From Gammaproteobacteria bacterium (GTDB lineage: Bacteria > Pseudomonadota > Gammaproteobacteria > Competibacterales > Competibacteraceae), in NCBI GenBank assembly GCA_024235095.1, contig JACKNC010000003.1, forward strand, positions 496,001 to 560,000: 64,000 nucleotides of DNA. The letters are read 5' to 3'. Each line of letters begins with the position of its first letter. Position 1 is the stretch's first letter. The notes under the pieces were generated by a model that saw only the letters and a program-made list of their open reading frames with translations, was not told the origin of the DNA and searched no databases. This document shows positions 45,037 to 54,000 of this stretch, in pieces. The position numbers were made by a program, and so were the translations under genes.

Positions 45037-45786
45037 TCAACCGTTCCGCTCTTTGCGTGGCAAACGGTGGTAACGCCAGAGTATCAGAATTAGCGTGCCA
45101 ACGCCCACCAGCGTGAGCATGGCCACCCAGGGATTGATGTGGTGGAACGCGATCAGAACGATACGCAAATTTTCGTCCAGGGTGTAAATCCCCAATCCCC
45201 AGCAACCGACCCATAACGCCGCACCGACCGCATTGTACAAGGTAAACCGCCACCACGGCATTTCAAGCAGGCCGGCGGCGATGCCGTTCAGTTGCCGTAG
45301 TCCGTCAAAGAATCGAGCTATGATGATCAATCCACCGCCGTAACGGGTAAAACCCTGCTCGATGCGCTGCAGATGGTGGGCGCTGATCCGGAAGCGATGC
45401 AGTAGCGCCCGTCCGCCCCGGCGCCCGATCAGATACCCCAAACTATTGCCCAGCAAGGCCGCCAGAAAGGCCGTCAGCAGCAACCACTCGATACGCAATT
45501 GTTGTTGGTTGGCCGCGGTCACCGCGCCGGCGATCAGCAGGGTTTGCCCCGGTGCGGGAATGCCAAAGCCCTCGACGCTAATGGCCGTAAATACTGCGCC
45601 ATAGCCATAACGATCCAGTACCGGCTCGACTTTAGCGATTTCATGCTCGATATCCTGTAACAGGCGATGGGAGAGCGCTGGCGCTGGCGCGTCGGGAGTC
45701 GATGGCGCGGCTTGAGCCATGGCCGCACTGCTTATCAATGCTCCGTACAGCAGCAAATGAATCAGTACTCGCATTGGGTCAGACAT
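45037..45786 (-). CDS. DedA-family membrane protein
   Basis: A 249-residue protein with a cleavable or anchoring N-terminal hydrophobic segment (VLIHLLLYGALISSAAMAQA) and the SNARE-associated/DedA core: ISVEGFGIPAPGQTLLIAGA, then LGNSLGYLIGRRGGRALLHR, GGGLIIIARFFDGLRQLNGI and NAVGAALWVGCWGLGIYTL. The F-x-R-x(3)-R pattern (ARFFDGLR) is the family signature. DedA proteins act in lipid scrambling and membrane homeostasis. Probably co-transcribed with the GGDEF-EAL gene. Confidence 0.92.
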   Translation of the reverse strand: MSDPMRVLIHLLLYGALISSAAMAQAAPSTPDAPAPALSHRLLQDIEHEIAKVEPVLDRYGYGAVFTAISVEGFGIPAPGQTLLIAGAVTAANQQQLRIEWLLLTAFLAALLGNSLGYLIGRRGGRALLHRFRISAHHLQRIEQGFTRYGGGLIIIARFFDGLRQLNGIAAGLLEMPWWRFTLYNAVGAALWVGCWGLGIYTLDENLRIVLIAFHHINPWVAMLTLVGVGTLILILWRYHRLPRKERNG

Positions 45787-45846
45787 GATCTAATATCCTC
45801 AATAGTTTAACCAAAGAGGTCTAACTCTTATCATGGAGACGCGCCC

Positions 45847-46110
45847 ATGAGCAGCATTTTTGTGGCAGTTGCTTACGATGACATGTACCAGGCCCAGAAA
45901 GTGCGGTTGCGCCTGTTGCGGATGCAAAAAGAATATTCGATCGATCTGGAGAATGCGGTGGTCGCGGCCCGCGACGACCAGGGTAAGGTCAAGCTGCGCC
46001 AGATTCACGATATGACCGCCGCCGGGGCGCTTTCCGGCAGTTTCTGGGAACGCCCTCTTCCTCAACCCCTTTCCCATACACAGGAGAGGGGAGCGCATGA
46101 TTATCCCTGA
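45847..46110 (+). pseudogene. DUF1269-family protein truncated at a repeat
   Basis: It begins MSSIFVAVAYDDMYQAQKVR, then LRLLRMQKEYSIDLENAVVA and LRQIHDMTAAGALSGSFWE, the N-terminal domain of DUF1269 membrane proteins. At about 46050 the frame enters a palindromic repeat (CCCTCTTCC...GGAGAGGGG) and ends after about 20 unrelated residues. The glycine-zipper membrane half is missing. Function unknown. Confidence 0.7.
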
Positions 46111-46390
46111 GTCAGTAACCCGGTATCTTCGTACAGATTGTCCAGCGACAGGGTCAACCGGATGTCGCCACAGGCTATTTCAATCCGGTCCTCGCGGTCG
46201 AGAATTTGCTCAATCCAGCGGTCGCCTTCCACTTTGCCGAGTAAGCGGACGATGGGCTGATGAGTTTCCGCTAGCAGGTAATAGCGCAATTTCGCCATCA
46301 ATATATTCATGCTTCTCTTTAGCGCGGCTTTCCCATTCCAGATATTCAGCCTCGCTCATCCGGATTTTTTCCGCCACAGCGCTCATCATG
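46101..46390 (-). pseudogene. Uma2-family (DUF820) endonuclease with an internal deletion
   Basis: The first codons read AVAEKIRMSEAEYLEWESRA followed by KEKHEYIDGEIA, the Uma2 N-terminus. In another frame the end reads LRYYLLAETHQPIVRLLGKV, then EDRIEIACGDIRLTLSLDNL and YEDTG, the Uma2 C-terminus. About 100 central residues, including the catalytic EVLS-type strand, are missing. Uma2 proteins resemble PD-(D/E)XK nucleases, usually in multi-copy families. Confidence 0.65.
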
Positions 46391-46413
46391 ACTCCTCGCT
46401 AGCCGCTCATCAC

Positions 46414-47559
46414 TCAACCCCTCGGCAACGGCGGCGGCAGGTGAGTAAACAAGGCCGCCAGTTCCGCTATTTCACCCGCTGGGGTCCATTTCACCATGCC
46501 TTGCGTCCACACCAGCGTCTCGCGGGTTAATTGGCCGGTTTGCGCCTTCTGTTGCAATTCGTCCATTGGGAACGGCCCGGCTTGCTGGTTGTTCACTGCC
46601 ACGTAGTAGGGATTCGCGATGGGTAAGGGCGGCGGCGCCAGAGGAGGCGGAGCCGCTTGCGGCGCAGGTTGAGGCGCGGGCGCTGGAGCCGTCGGTTGCT
46701 GCGCCGAGCGTCCCAACGCATTGCTCATCCTTTGCGCCATCGCCAGTCCCAGGCCCATATTTAGCGCCTCGGAACCGCCGCCGGGATTCGCCGCGGCATC
46801 GCGCAGGGCTTCCGCCGCCTGGAACTGGGTATACTGGTCGAGGTTGCCGACAATGCCCATACTGGTGCGCTTGTCGAGCACCGCCTCAACCTCTTTCGGC
46901 AACGAGATATTTTCCACCAGCAGATTGGTCAGCTCCAGCCCGACCGTTTCAAATTCAGGGGAGATGCGTTGCAACAGAAACTGACCGAGTTGATCGTAGT
47001 TTCCCGCCAAATCTAGCGCTGGAATTTTGGCCTGGCCGAGGATATTGGCGAAGCGCGATACGACCATATTGCGCAACTGGTTGGTAATTTCATCAGTGGT
47101 AAAACGGCCATCCGTGCCCACAATTTCACGCAGGAACGTTGGGGTGTCCTTAATCCGGATGGTGTAGTTGCCGAAGGCCCGCAACCGGATCGGTCCGAAT
47201 TCCGGGTCGCGCAGCATCACAGGATTCTGCGTACCCCATTTCAGATCGGTGAAACGGCGAGTGCTAAAGAAATAGACCTCGGCTTTAAAGGGGCTTTCAA
47301 AACCGTACTTCCAACCTTGCAAGGTGGAGAGAATCGGCAGGTTATTCGTCTTCAGTTCGTACATGCCCGGTTCGAAAGTATCAGCGAGCTGGCCTTCGTT
47401 AACCAGGATAGCGACCTGTCCCTCGCGGACCGTCAACTTCGCGCCAAACTTGATCTCATTGCCATGCCGTTCAAAGCGATAAACCAGCGTATCGTTGGAA
47501 TCATCGATCCATTGAATGACATCAATGAATTCCCCCATGAGTTTGTCCCAAAGTCCCAT
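46414..47559 (-). CDS. SPFH/band-7-like protein with C-terminal GYF_2 domain
   Basis: A 381-residue protein. The N-terminal part (MGLWDKLMGEFIDVIQWIDD, VREGQVAILVNEGQLADTFE, PGMYELKTNNLPILSTLQGW) is the 'virion core protein' type SPFH family. A helix-rich segment follows (LDLAGNYDQLGQFLLQRISP), then a proline-rich linker and a GYF_2 domain (PYYVAVNNQQAGPFPMDELQ, LVWTQGMVKWTPAGEI). It lies 2 bp from the TelA-like gene, so the pair is an operon, probably acting in envelope stress or tellurite-type resistance. Confidence 0.9.
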   Translation of the reverse strand: MGLWDKLMGEFIDVIQWIDDSNDTLVYRFERHGNEIKFGAKLTVREGQVAILVNEGQLADTFEPGMYELKTNNLPILSTLQGWKYGFESPFKAEVYFFSTRRFTDLKWGTQNPVMLRDPEFGPIRLRAFGNYTIRIKDTPTFLREIVGTDGRFTTDEITNQLRNMVVSRFANILGQAKIPALDLAGNYDQLGQFLLQRISPEFETVGLELTNLLVENISLPKEVEAVLDKRTSMGIVGNLDQYTQFQAAEALRDAAANPGGGSEALNMGLGLAMAQRMSNALGRSAQQPTAPAPAPQPAPQAAPPPLAPPPLPIANPYYVAVNNQQAGPFPMDELQQKAQTGQLTRETLVWTQGMVKWTPAGEIAELAALFTHLPPPLPRG

Positions 47560-47561
47560 GA

Positions 47562-48749
47562 TCAGCGACCTCGCGTGGACGGATTGGGTTGTTGGGCGCG
47601 CGCTTGGGCAGACGCGAGCGCCTGGCGCAATTCGGTCTCACAGGCTTCCAGTTGCGTCGCCGCTTCCTGCCGGCGGCGACGACCCTCATCGGCAATGCGC
47701 AGACTGTCCTCAATCGTGGCGATGAGCGTCTGATTGGCCTTTTTGACCGTTTCGATGTCGAAGACGCCTCGTTCGATCTGTTCGCGCGCCTGGACGTTGG
47801 CATGGCGCAGATTTTCGGCGTTGGACGCCAACAATTCATTGGTGAGATCGCTGGCCGCCTTCAGCGTTTTGGCCGCTTGGCCGGAGCGGTAGATGGTAAT
47901 GGCCTGGGCCAGTTGCTGCCGCCATAAAGGTACGGTGTTGACCAGCGTCGAGTTGATTTTGTTGATCAGGCTCTTGTCGTTTTCCTGCACCAACCGGATG
48001 CTGGGCAGACCCTGCATGGTGACCTGGCGGGTCAGTTTGAGGTCATGAACCCGGCGCTCCAGATCGTCGCGGGCACTGCGCAGATCGCGCAACTGTTGGG
48101 CTTTCACCATATCCTCGCCAGCAGCGACCTCCCGCTCCAACGCCGGCAGCTCCTCAGCATCCGCTTGACGCAGCTTTTCTTCGCCAGCGGTGATGTACAG
48201 TTCCAGAGTGTGAAAGTAATCGAGATTGGCGTCGTACAAACGGTCGAGCGCGGTGATGTCGGTCAGTAACTGGGTCTTGTGTCGCTCCAGAGAGTTACTA
48301 ATCTGGTCGATTTCGTTCCGCACTGTTTCATATTCCTGCACCACCTTGGCCAGTGGCGTGATCTTGCCAAACAGCCGGGCGAAGAACCCTTGTTTTTTGT
48401 TAGGATCCAGGTCCTCCAGATTGAAAGCGCGCAACACCTTGACCATCTCGCCCAAAGCCGTACCCGCTGGACCTATATCCTTGCTCCGCACCCCTTCCAG
48501 CATGTTGTCGGAAATGGTGGTCAACTGTTCCTGGGCTTTGCTGCCAAAGAACAGAATCGAATGCGTGTCCTGTAAATCAAGTTGGGTGACCAGTTCAGTA
48601 ATCTGTTGCTGATCTTGTTCAGGCGCCGGCGCGCGAGCGGCTAAATCCTGCTGGATATGCGGCAAGGCTTCGGCGAACACCCCGGCCATAACCGGAAGTG
48701 TTGGAATTTCTTCGGAAGTTAGTATGGAGGAGGACGTAGAGGTGGACAT
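47562..48749 (-). CDS. TelA-like toxic anion resistance protein
   Basis: 395 residues, the normal length for the TelA/KlaA family. Signatures are ILFFGSKAQEQLTTISDNML, then EGVRSKDIGPAGTALGEMVK, GFFARLFGKITPLAKVVQEY, a long coiled-coil (YDANLDYFHTLELYITAGEE, KLRQADAEELP) and SIRLVQENDKSLINKINSTL followed by NTVPLWRQQLAQAITIY. Members are linked to tellurite and antimicrobial tolerance; the mechanism is unknown. First gene of the operon with the SPFH protein. Confidence 0.92.
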   Translation of the reverse strand: MSTSTSSSILTSEEIPTLPVMAGVFAEALPHIQQDLAARAPAPEQDQQQITELVTQLDLQDTHSILFFGSKAQEQLTTISDNMLEGVRSKDIGPAGTALGEMVKVLRAFNLEDLDPNKKQGFFARLFGKITPLAKVVQEYETVRNEIDQISNSLERHKTQLLTDITALDRLYDANLDYFHTLELYITAGEEKLRQADAEELPALEREVAAGEDMVKAQQLRDLRSARDDLERRVHDLKLTRQVTMQGLPSIRLVQENDKSLINKINSTLVNTVPLWRQQLAQAITIYRSGQAAKTLKAASDLTNELLASNAENLRHANVQAREQIERGVFDIETVKKANQTLIATIEDSLRIADEGRRRRQEAATQLEACETELRQALASAQARAQQPNPSTRGR

Positions 48750-48954
48750 GCGGTGAGGCTCCTTATGGTTACCAATGGCTATAACTTTATAGTATGGCCT
48801 TTTACTAAGGGGGTCTGGATACCCAGACTCCCTTTTCTGGGCAAGGCCAACCTCATATCAAATACGGATGCGCAGGAGCCCGTTTGCAGGCGATAATCCA
48901 TTGAATCGCGAGCAGACAGGCTCCTAGAAAAGCTAAATTTATCAAGAAACAGCA

Positions 48955-49674
48955 TCAATTAGCCGGTTGATCGCTCGCCAGCCAGCGGTGGAAAAAGCCA
49001 GCCAGCGCTGCGCCAACAATGGGCGCGACCCAGAATAGCCAGAGTTGTTGCAAGGCCCAGCCGCCGACGAAGATCGCCTGACTGGTGCTGCGCGCGGGAT
49101 TGACCGACGTGTTGGTCACCGGAATGCTGATCAAATGGATCAGAGTCAGACACAGGCCAATGGCGATCGGGGCGAAGCCTGATGGAACGTTCTTGTGGGT
49201 GGAGCCGAGGATGACGATCAGAAACATGAAGGTCATCACGATTTCGCAAATGAGCGCCGCATTTAATCCGTATTGACCCGGCGAGTGTTCGCCGAAGCCG
49301 TTAGCCGCAAAGCCGCCCAGTTCAAAGCCCGGTTTGCCGGTGGCGATCAGATAAATGATCGCCGCGCCGGCAGTAGCGCCCAATACCTGAGCGATGATGT
49401 AGGGAATCAGGTCGGATGCCGGGAAGCGTCCGCCGGCCCATAGTCCTACCGAAACTGCGGGATTGATATGACAGCCGGAAATATGGCCAATGGCGTAGGC
49501 CATGGTCAGTAAGGTCAAACCAAAGGCCAATGAAACGCCGACAAAGGCAATGCCCAGGGGATTAGTAGGATCGGAACTGGGGAAAGCCGCGGCCAGCACA
49601 GCGCTGCCACAGCCTCCCAGCACCAGCCAGAGGGTGCCGATAAATTCGGCAGCCATACGATTGATAATCGGCAT
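48955..49674 (-). CDS. aqpZ: Aquaporin Z
   Basis: The 239-residue MIP-family channel has both NPA boxes (SGCHINPAVSVGLWAGG and NTSVNPARSTSQAIFVGG) and the AqpZ-like selectivity residues around TNTSVNPARS. The N-terminus NRMAAEFIGTLWLVLGGCGS and six predicted helices are complete. It conducts water across the inner membrane. Monocistronic by spacing. Confidence 0.95.
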   Translation of the reverse strand: MPIINRMAAEFIGTLWLVLGGCGSAVLAAAFPSSDPTNPLGIAFVGVSLAFGLTLLTMAYAIGHISGCHINPAVSVGLWAGGRFPASDLIPYIIAQVLGATAGAAIIYLIATGKPGFELGGFAANGFGEHSPGQYGLNAALICEIVMTFMFLIVILGSTHKNVPSGFAPIAIGLCLTLIHLISIPVTNTSVNPARSTSQAIFVGGWALQQLWLFWVAPIVGAALAGFFHRWLASDQPAN

Positions 49675-49765
49675 AATTTAAGAATCTCCTGCGTTTTGCT
49701 AATGGAAACCCGCCTGCGGGCGGGCGATAACCCAAATCCAGGGTTGGCGCTGAATAGCGACGTAT

Positions 49766-50002
49766 TCAGCTAACGGGGATGCGAATCTTCTGGCCGGAAT
49801 AAATCAAATCCGGATCCTTGATGACTTCGCGGTGGGCCTCGAAAATCTTTGGATGGGCCGCTGCCTGGCCGAGGAATTGCCTGACGATGGCCGACAATGT
49901 ATCACCCGTCTGAATCTCGTAATACTCGACCTTGCCGGTTTGGGGCGGCGCGGTCATCCCCGCTGCGGAAACAGCCTTCATGCCTCGCACATTATCTGCC
50001 AT
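49766..50002 (-). CDS. LysM-domain protein
   Basis: Using ATG 50002 the protein is about 78 residues: MADNVRGMKAVSAAGMTAPP, then VEYYEIQTGDTLSAIVRQFL, HPKIFEAHREVIKDPDLIYS and GQKIRIPVS. It has one LysM domain, as in the C-terminal part of LysM/BON proteins such as YgaU (Kbp), but no BON domain. A start 51 bases upstream is also possible. The likely role is binding peptidoglycan or a small ion. Confidence 0.82.
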   Translation of the reverse strand: MADNVRGMKAVSAAGMTAPPQTGKVEYYEIQTGDTLSAIVRQFLGQAAAHPKIFEAHREVIKDPDLIYSGQKIRIPVS

Positions 50003-50091
50003 CAACACTGCCTTTTCCACTGTCCACAGCTGTTTGGAGAACGCCAGGGGCAAGCGCGCATAGACATTTGGGTGACGGCGACTTTGAGTCC

Positions 50092-51033
50092 CTAACGGCG
50101 CGTCATGACCATGACTCCGCTAATCACTAGCACTGCGCCTGTTAATTGTGCGAGGCCCAGAGTTTCATCGAGCAGCAGCCACGCTAACAGCAAGGTCACA
50201 ATCGGTCCCAGACTGCCGGTCAGAGCCACCGGCCCTGCCCCCAGGCGGCGAATCGCCTCTGACACCGCCCACACCGGCAACACCGTGGAGAATAGAGCCA
50301 TGGCCAGCGCCAGCGCATAGACCGGTTCAGGCTGAATCCATGCAGTTGTTGGGCGTAACAGTAGAAATTGGCCGATCGCCAGCACGCAGGCCACTATTGA
50401 GGCGAACGCGGTTACCCGCACGGTTCCCAACCGGCCCACGATCATGCCATTGCCCAATAGATAGAGGGCGTAGGACAAGGCGCTGCCAAACACCAGAGCG
50501 CTGCCAAGCGCAAGTTCCTGAGCAGCGCCTGTGAGCCGCAGATCATGCGCGATGGCGAAGGCGATGCCAACATAACACAGCGCCAGTGCGCTCAGTGTCC
50601 GACGGGTGAGCGATTGACCAAGGAACAAGGCCCCAAGCAGGACCACCAGCGTCGGATAAACGAACAAGATCAATCGTTCCAGCGCGGCGCTGATGAAGCG
50701 CAGACCCAGGAAATCCAGGTAGCTGGCCAGGTAGTAGCCGAACAGCCCGAGTCCGAACAGCCAGAACCCATCGCGCAAGGTTAACCGGTTGGCCGCCTGG
50801 CGGGCGCTCATCCAAGCCAGGCCGATGAAGAAGGGCAGGCTGAGCGTCATGCGCAAAGCCAGCAGGGTTTCCGCATCGACCCCGTACTGATAGGCCAGCT
50901 TGACCAGAATCGCCTTGAAAGAAAAGCCGATCGCCGCCAGCACGGCGCATAACAAACCAATTCGGTCCAGGCCGGGACGGGCATTTGACGGACTGCTGGC
51001 CACCGTCGGCGGGATTGAATTTTTTCCGGTCAT
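50092..51033 (-). CDS. DMT-superfamily (EamA) transporter
   Basis: ATG 51033 gives 313 residues with ten predicted transmembrane helices in two EamA repeats: LLCAVLAAIGFSFKAILVKL with YLASYLDFLGLRFISAALER, and LFSTVLPVWAVSEAIRRLGA with VALTGSLGPIVTLLLAWLLL then DETLGLAQL. The substrate is unknown. A longer frame upstream lacks a good ribosome-binding site. Last intact gene before the right accessory region. Confidence 0.9.
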   Translation of the reverse strand: MTGKNSIPPTVASSPSNARPGLDRIGLLCAVLAAIGFSFKAILVKLAYQYGVDAETLLALRMTLSLPFFIGLAWMSARQAANRLTLRDGFWLFGLGLFGYYLASYLDFLGLRFISAALERLILFVYPTLVVLLGALFLGQSLTRRTLSALALCYVGIAFAIAHDLRLTGAAQELALGSALVFGSALSYALYLLGNGMIVGRLGTVRVTAFASIVACVLAIGQFLLLRPTTAWIQPEPVYALALAMALFSTVLPVWAVSEAIRRLGAGPVALTGSLGPIVTLLLAWLLLDETLGLAQLTGAVLVISGVMVMTRR

Positions 51034-51206
51034 CAGGTCGTTCCCTTCTATTTGAGAGTCGCTATCATCATAATATTTCCAGCAAGGAAACGGCTGCTCG
51101 CAAAGCACCGCGCTGGCGTTACGAGGCTGCTTGTCGACTGGCAGTCCGTTCCATCGATAACGCCCTGCAAACGGTGGCTGCCGATCAATTCATCGTTGTG
51201 CGCTTT

Positions 51207-51545
51207 ACGCGATGTTCGACTTTTTTCAGGCGATCAAACCCTCGAACTGGAGGTCTGACCGACCGAGTTGTCGGTTCATGAAAATACCCAGGGTGTGCGC
51301 CAAGACTTTTCGGGCGACCTGGCTCGTCAGATGCCAAACATCGCGTGCCCGGATTTTTTCAAAATGAAACTGGCCCGCAACGGCGTTTGCAGATCGATGC
51401 CGGTGGTAGCCAATTCTGCCTGGAGAAAAGCGCTGATATAGCCCTTGTCGCCAATGGCCAGGCCCTGAACGCCCTCGGTCAAATCCCACAGCGCCTCACG
51501 TTCATCGCCAGTGGCTGGAGTGATCGTATAGGCGATGATAAATTA
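51207..51545 (-). pseudogene. IS982-family remnant with internal deletion
   Basis: The terminal sequence GCGATGTTCGACTTTTTTCA and the C-terminal codons (HFEKIRARDVWHLTSQVARK, then FMNRQLGRSDLQFEGLIA) match the IS982 copies at 54.0 and 62.5 kb. About 30 residues before HFEKIRARD are missing and the N-terminal two thirds are gone. The first 76 bp are repeated at 62416-62492. Confidence 0.75.
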
Positions 51546-51617
51546 TATCCGTGCCAATGGATTGCTCCTCATTATTGATTGAAGGGCATTTCTTCATACT
51601 TCTTTAAGGAGTTCATC

Positions 51618-52265
51618 ATGCCGTACCGTATTATCGCACCTGCCCTGGGCGCGCTGACCGCCCTGTTCATCGCCACACCTGCTTACGCCCAGGATCCTGC
51701 GCCCGATTTGCAAGACCTGGTGGGCGCGCGCGGCAGCAGCGGGGAAATGGCTCTTCAGGAACGGGGTTATACGTTCGTCAAGGGCGAAAAATCCGGCAGC
51801 GACAGCTACACACGCTATCGGCAGGAACGCAGCGGGCAATGCATTATCGTGCGCACCGCTGAAGGTCGTTATCAGTCTCTGGTCACCGCGCCGGATTTCG
51901 ATTGCCAGAACGACGCATCCGCTACTGAAGAACCCAAAAATGAACCGGGCGCGCATGAAAAACAACACTTTGCCACCGTGTGTGGCGCAATCGTCGACGG
52001 CAAGCCTTACCGCTACAAATGCAAGGTTAATGGCGCTGCGCCGGGCGGTCCGGGCAAGACGGTACTCCATTACCCCGATCAGAAGATCACCCTGCACTGG
52101 CGGCATGGCAACCGCATCGGCCTGGAATTCGAGGGCATGAAGGTCATGCCAGCGACTTTCAACACCGTCGAGGGCGAAACTCAGTTCATGTTCGAGGGCA
52201 AGACCTATTTTTATGTGTCTGACCCCGGCATGGCGGCGATGGAAGTCAAGCATTTCCGCGAGTAG
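51618..52265 (+). CDS. Secreted hypothetical protein
   Basis: ATG 51618 follows AAGGAG. The product has 215 residues with a signal peptide (IIAPALGALTALFIATPAYA) and a mature part beginning QDPAPDLQDLVGARGSSGEM, with ERSGQCIIVRTAEGRYQSLV and FNTVEGETQFMFEGKTYFYV near the end. No family recognised and no PEP-CTERM-like or other C-terminal anchor is visible, so it is probably not an exosortase substrate. It ends 11 bp before xrtH. Confidence 0.75.
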   Translation: MPYRIIAPALGALTALFIATPAYAQDPAPDLQDLVGARGSSGEMALQERGYTFVKGEKSGSDSYTRYRQERSGQCIIVRTAEGRYQSLVTAPDFDCQNDASATEEPKNEPGAHEKQHFATVCGAIVDGKPYRYKCKVNGAAPGGPGKTVLHYPDQKITLHWRHGNRIGLEFEGMKVMPATFNTVEGETQFMFEGKTYFYVSDPGMAAMEVKHFRE

Positions 52266-52649
52266 ACATCACGCTAATGCCACTTTTGATTTTTGCCCTG
52301 GTTTTGCTCGGTCTCTTCACCATCGAGTTGATGGGGCCGGTGCAAACCCATGTGATCCAGCCGTTGACCACGGCCATCGCCCACGTCAGCGCGATGGTGC
52401 TTCAAATTTTCGATCCCTCTGTTGAGGCGCAGGGCATGGTCTTGCGCGATACAGCAACCGGGGCAGCGGTCAACATTCAGCCGGGCTGCAATGGCGTCGA
52501 GGCGCTGATCTGCGTCATCGCCGCCATGGTGGCCACACCGGCATCCTGGAAATATCGACTCATTAGCGCCGGGCTGGGTTTTGCAGCCATTCCAGCGTTT
52601 CGGCTAAAATTGAGTTTATGGTTTTCGCTGGAAGAGTCCCCTATGTGCA

Positions 52650-53991
52650 ATGAAGCGCAAGTACCCATCAACAGAGCTGTCTACGAACCAGCGTGATCTT
52701 GTTGCACGTCTTGTCGGCCCGCTGGAGAGGCGCGGGATCTCGCGCTTGGTTTTTCGTGATGTTCTCGTTGACGCAGGGATCATCGTGCCCAAGTTGTCTT
52801 TGGACCGCTGGGTGCATACCCATGCGGTGAGGGGCCGGGTTTTCACGGCGGAGAAGGCGAGCGGAGCGCCGCCGCTTCTGGATGACGAACAGTGCGAGAT
52901 TGCCGCCGGTTGGGTGCTGTCTCAGAACGACGCGAACCAGGTCGTCTCGCTCGCTTCGTTCGCGAAGTGTTGTGCGTTAGCCTTTGGGGTTGAGCTGGCG
53001 CAGACGACGGCGCATGATTACCTGCATAGCCTCGGTTTCAGTTCAACGGTTTCGCAGACCAAGACCCGGGGCTTCACAGTAGATGTCGAGGCACTGGCGA
53101 AGAGGATGTTGGAGTGGAAGCGGGAGCGACAGCGTGCGCGAGACTTGAAAGGGCTCCTGGCCAGCGTTGACTTCACGTTCACGGGCCACCGCCCGGATCG
53201 GCGCGTGACCTATGCGCCTGCAGGTGGCGCTCAGCCGAAATCCAGCACGGCGATCGCTGGATTCACGAACTGCATCGTCACCGTGGTCTGGTCCGACGGT
53301 GTCAATCGGACACCGCCGGCCCTCTTCACGTTCAATGGGAAATTTCGGCTCGATCGGGACGGACGCCAGACGTGGATCCAAGCGCGGGAGAAACTGGTCA
53401 ATGCGCTCGTCCGCTTCGGTATCGATGCGAAACGCATCCTTTATATTGGATGCCGAGAAGAACGAAACCCGCCTCTATGCCAGCGAGAGCGCCGAACTTC
53501 TACGCCGTTTCTTTGCCCTCTACCCCCTCCCGCCCAATGTTGTCGTCTTCACCGATAACGGGAAGTCCTTCTTTCCAGGGGGTGTGACGGCGCTCGAATC
53601 GCTCGGATTCGCCAAGCATGTGTCGTATCCGGCCCCGGTGCATCAGCACCTCTCGCCCAACGATAACCGCCTGCATGGCACGGCCAAGGCGAAATGGCGT
53701 AACAGTGGCGTGGACTTCGAGGATGACGTGGAGTCGTCCCTGTTGCTCCTGAGTCATCTCGATGTTGAACTCGCGGCTCACGGAGCGATGTGGTTCAAAC
53801 GAAACATCTTGGATCTCACGGCCACATCAGCGCGAGAACTCCTTCGAGGCCGATCCGGCAACCGGGCACAGGTCGATGATGATCGGCTTGATGCCTACTA
53901 TCGTTTCGCGGGCTTGGAGACCGCTCAGAGACCGGAGGAAACCATCGCATCGGTTTCAAACAACCTGCATGAGCGGGTGTACAGCGAATAG
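52650..53991 (+). pseudogene. Transposase-like DDE protein of unknown family, one frameshift
   Basis: The first frame reads KRKYPSTELSTNQRDLVARL, a helix-turn-helix-rich N-terminus, then VDAGIIVPKLSLDRWVHTHA and DLKGLLASVDFTFTGHRPDR (possible first Asp). A +1 change at about 53450 (KRILYI to DAEKNETRLY) is needed. The second frame gives NVVVFTDNGKSFFPGGVTAL (second Asp), then HVSYPAPVHQHLSPNDNRLH and GTAKAKWR (possible third acidic site). The order HTH, D, D, N/D-rich box resembles the Tc1/pogo-IS630 superfamily, but none of the usual IS630 words is present. TAG stop at 53989. Confidence 0.6.
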
Positions 53992-54000
53992 TTAAAAAAT

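Noticed and set aside
45001..45256. Longer start for the GGDEF-EAL protein
   Set aside because: The extra 85 codons overlap the end of the DedA gene and show no homology; ATG 45001 is followed directly by the transmembrane helix.
48812..48840. Terminator between the TelA-like gene and aqpZ
   Set aside because: GGTCTGG...CCAGAC can form a hairpin, but no T-tract follows in the direction of aqpZ transcription, so I do not call it.
51052..51258. Short plus-strand frame upstream of the IS982 remnant
   Set aside because: It reads protein-like for about 45 residues (KAPRWRYEAACRLAVRSIDN) but I recognise nothing and it runs into the IS982 end; it could be a gene tail but support is too weak.
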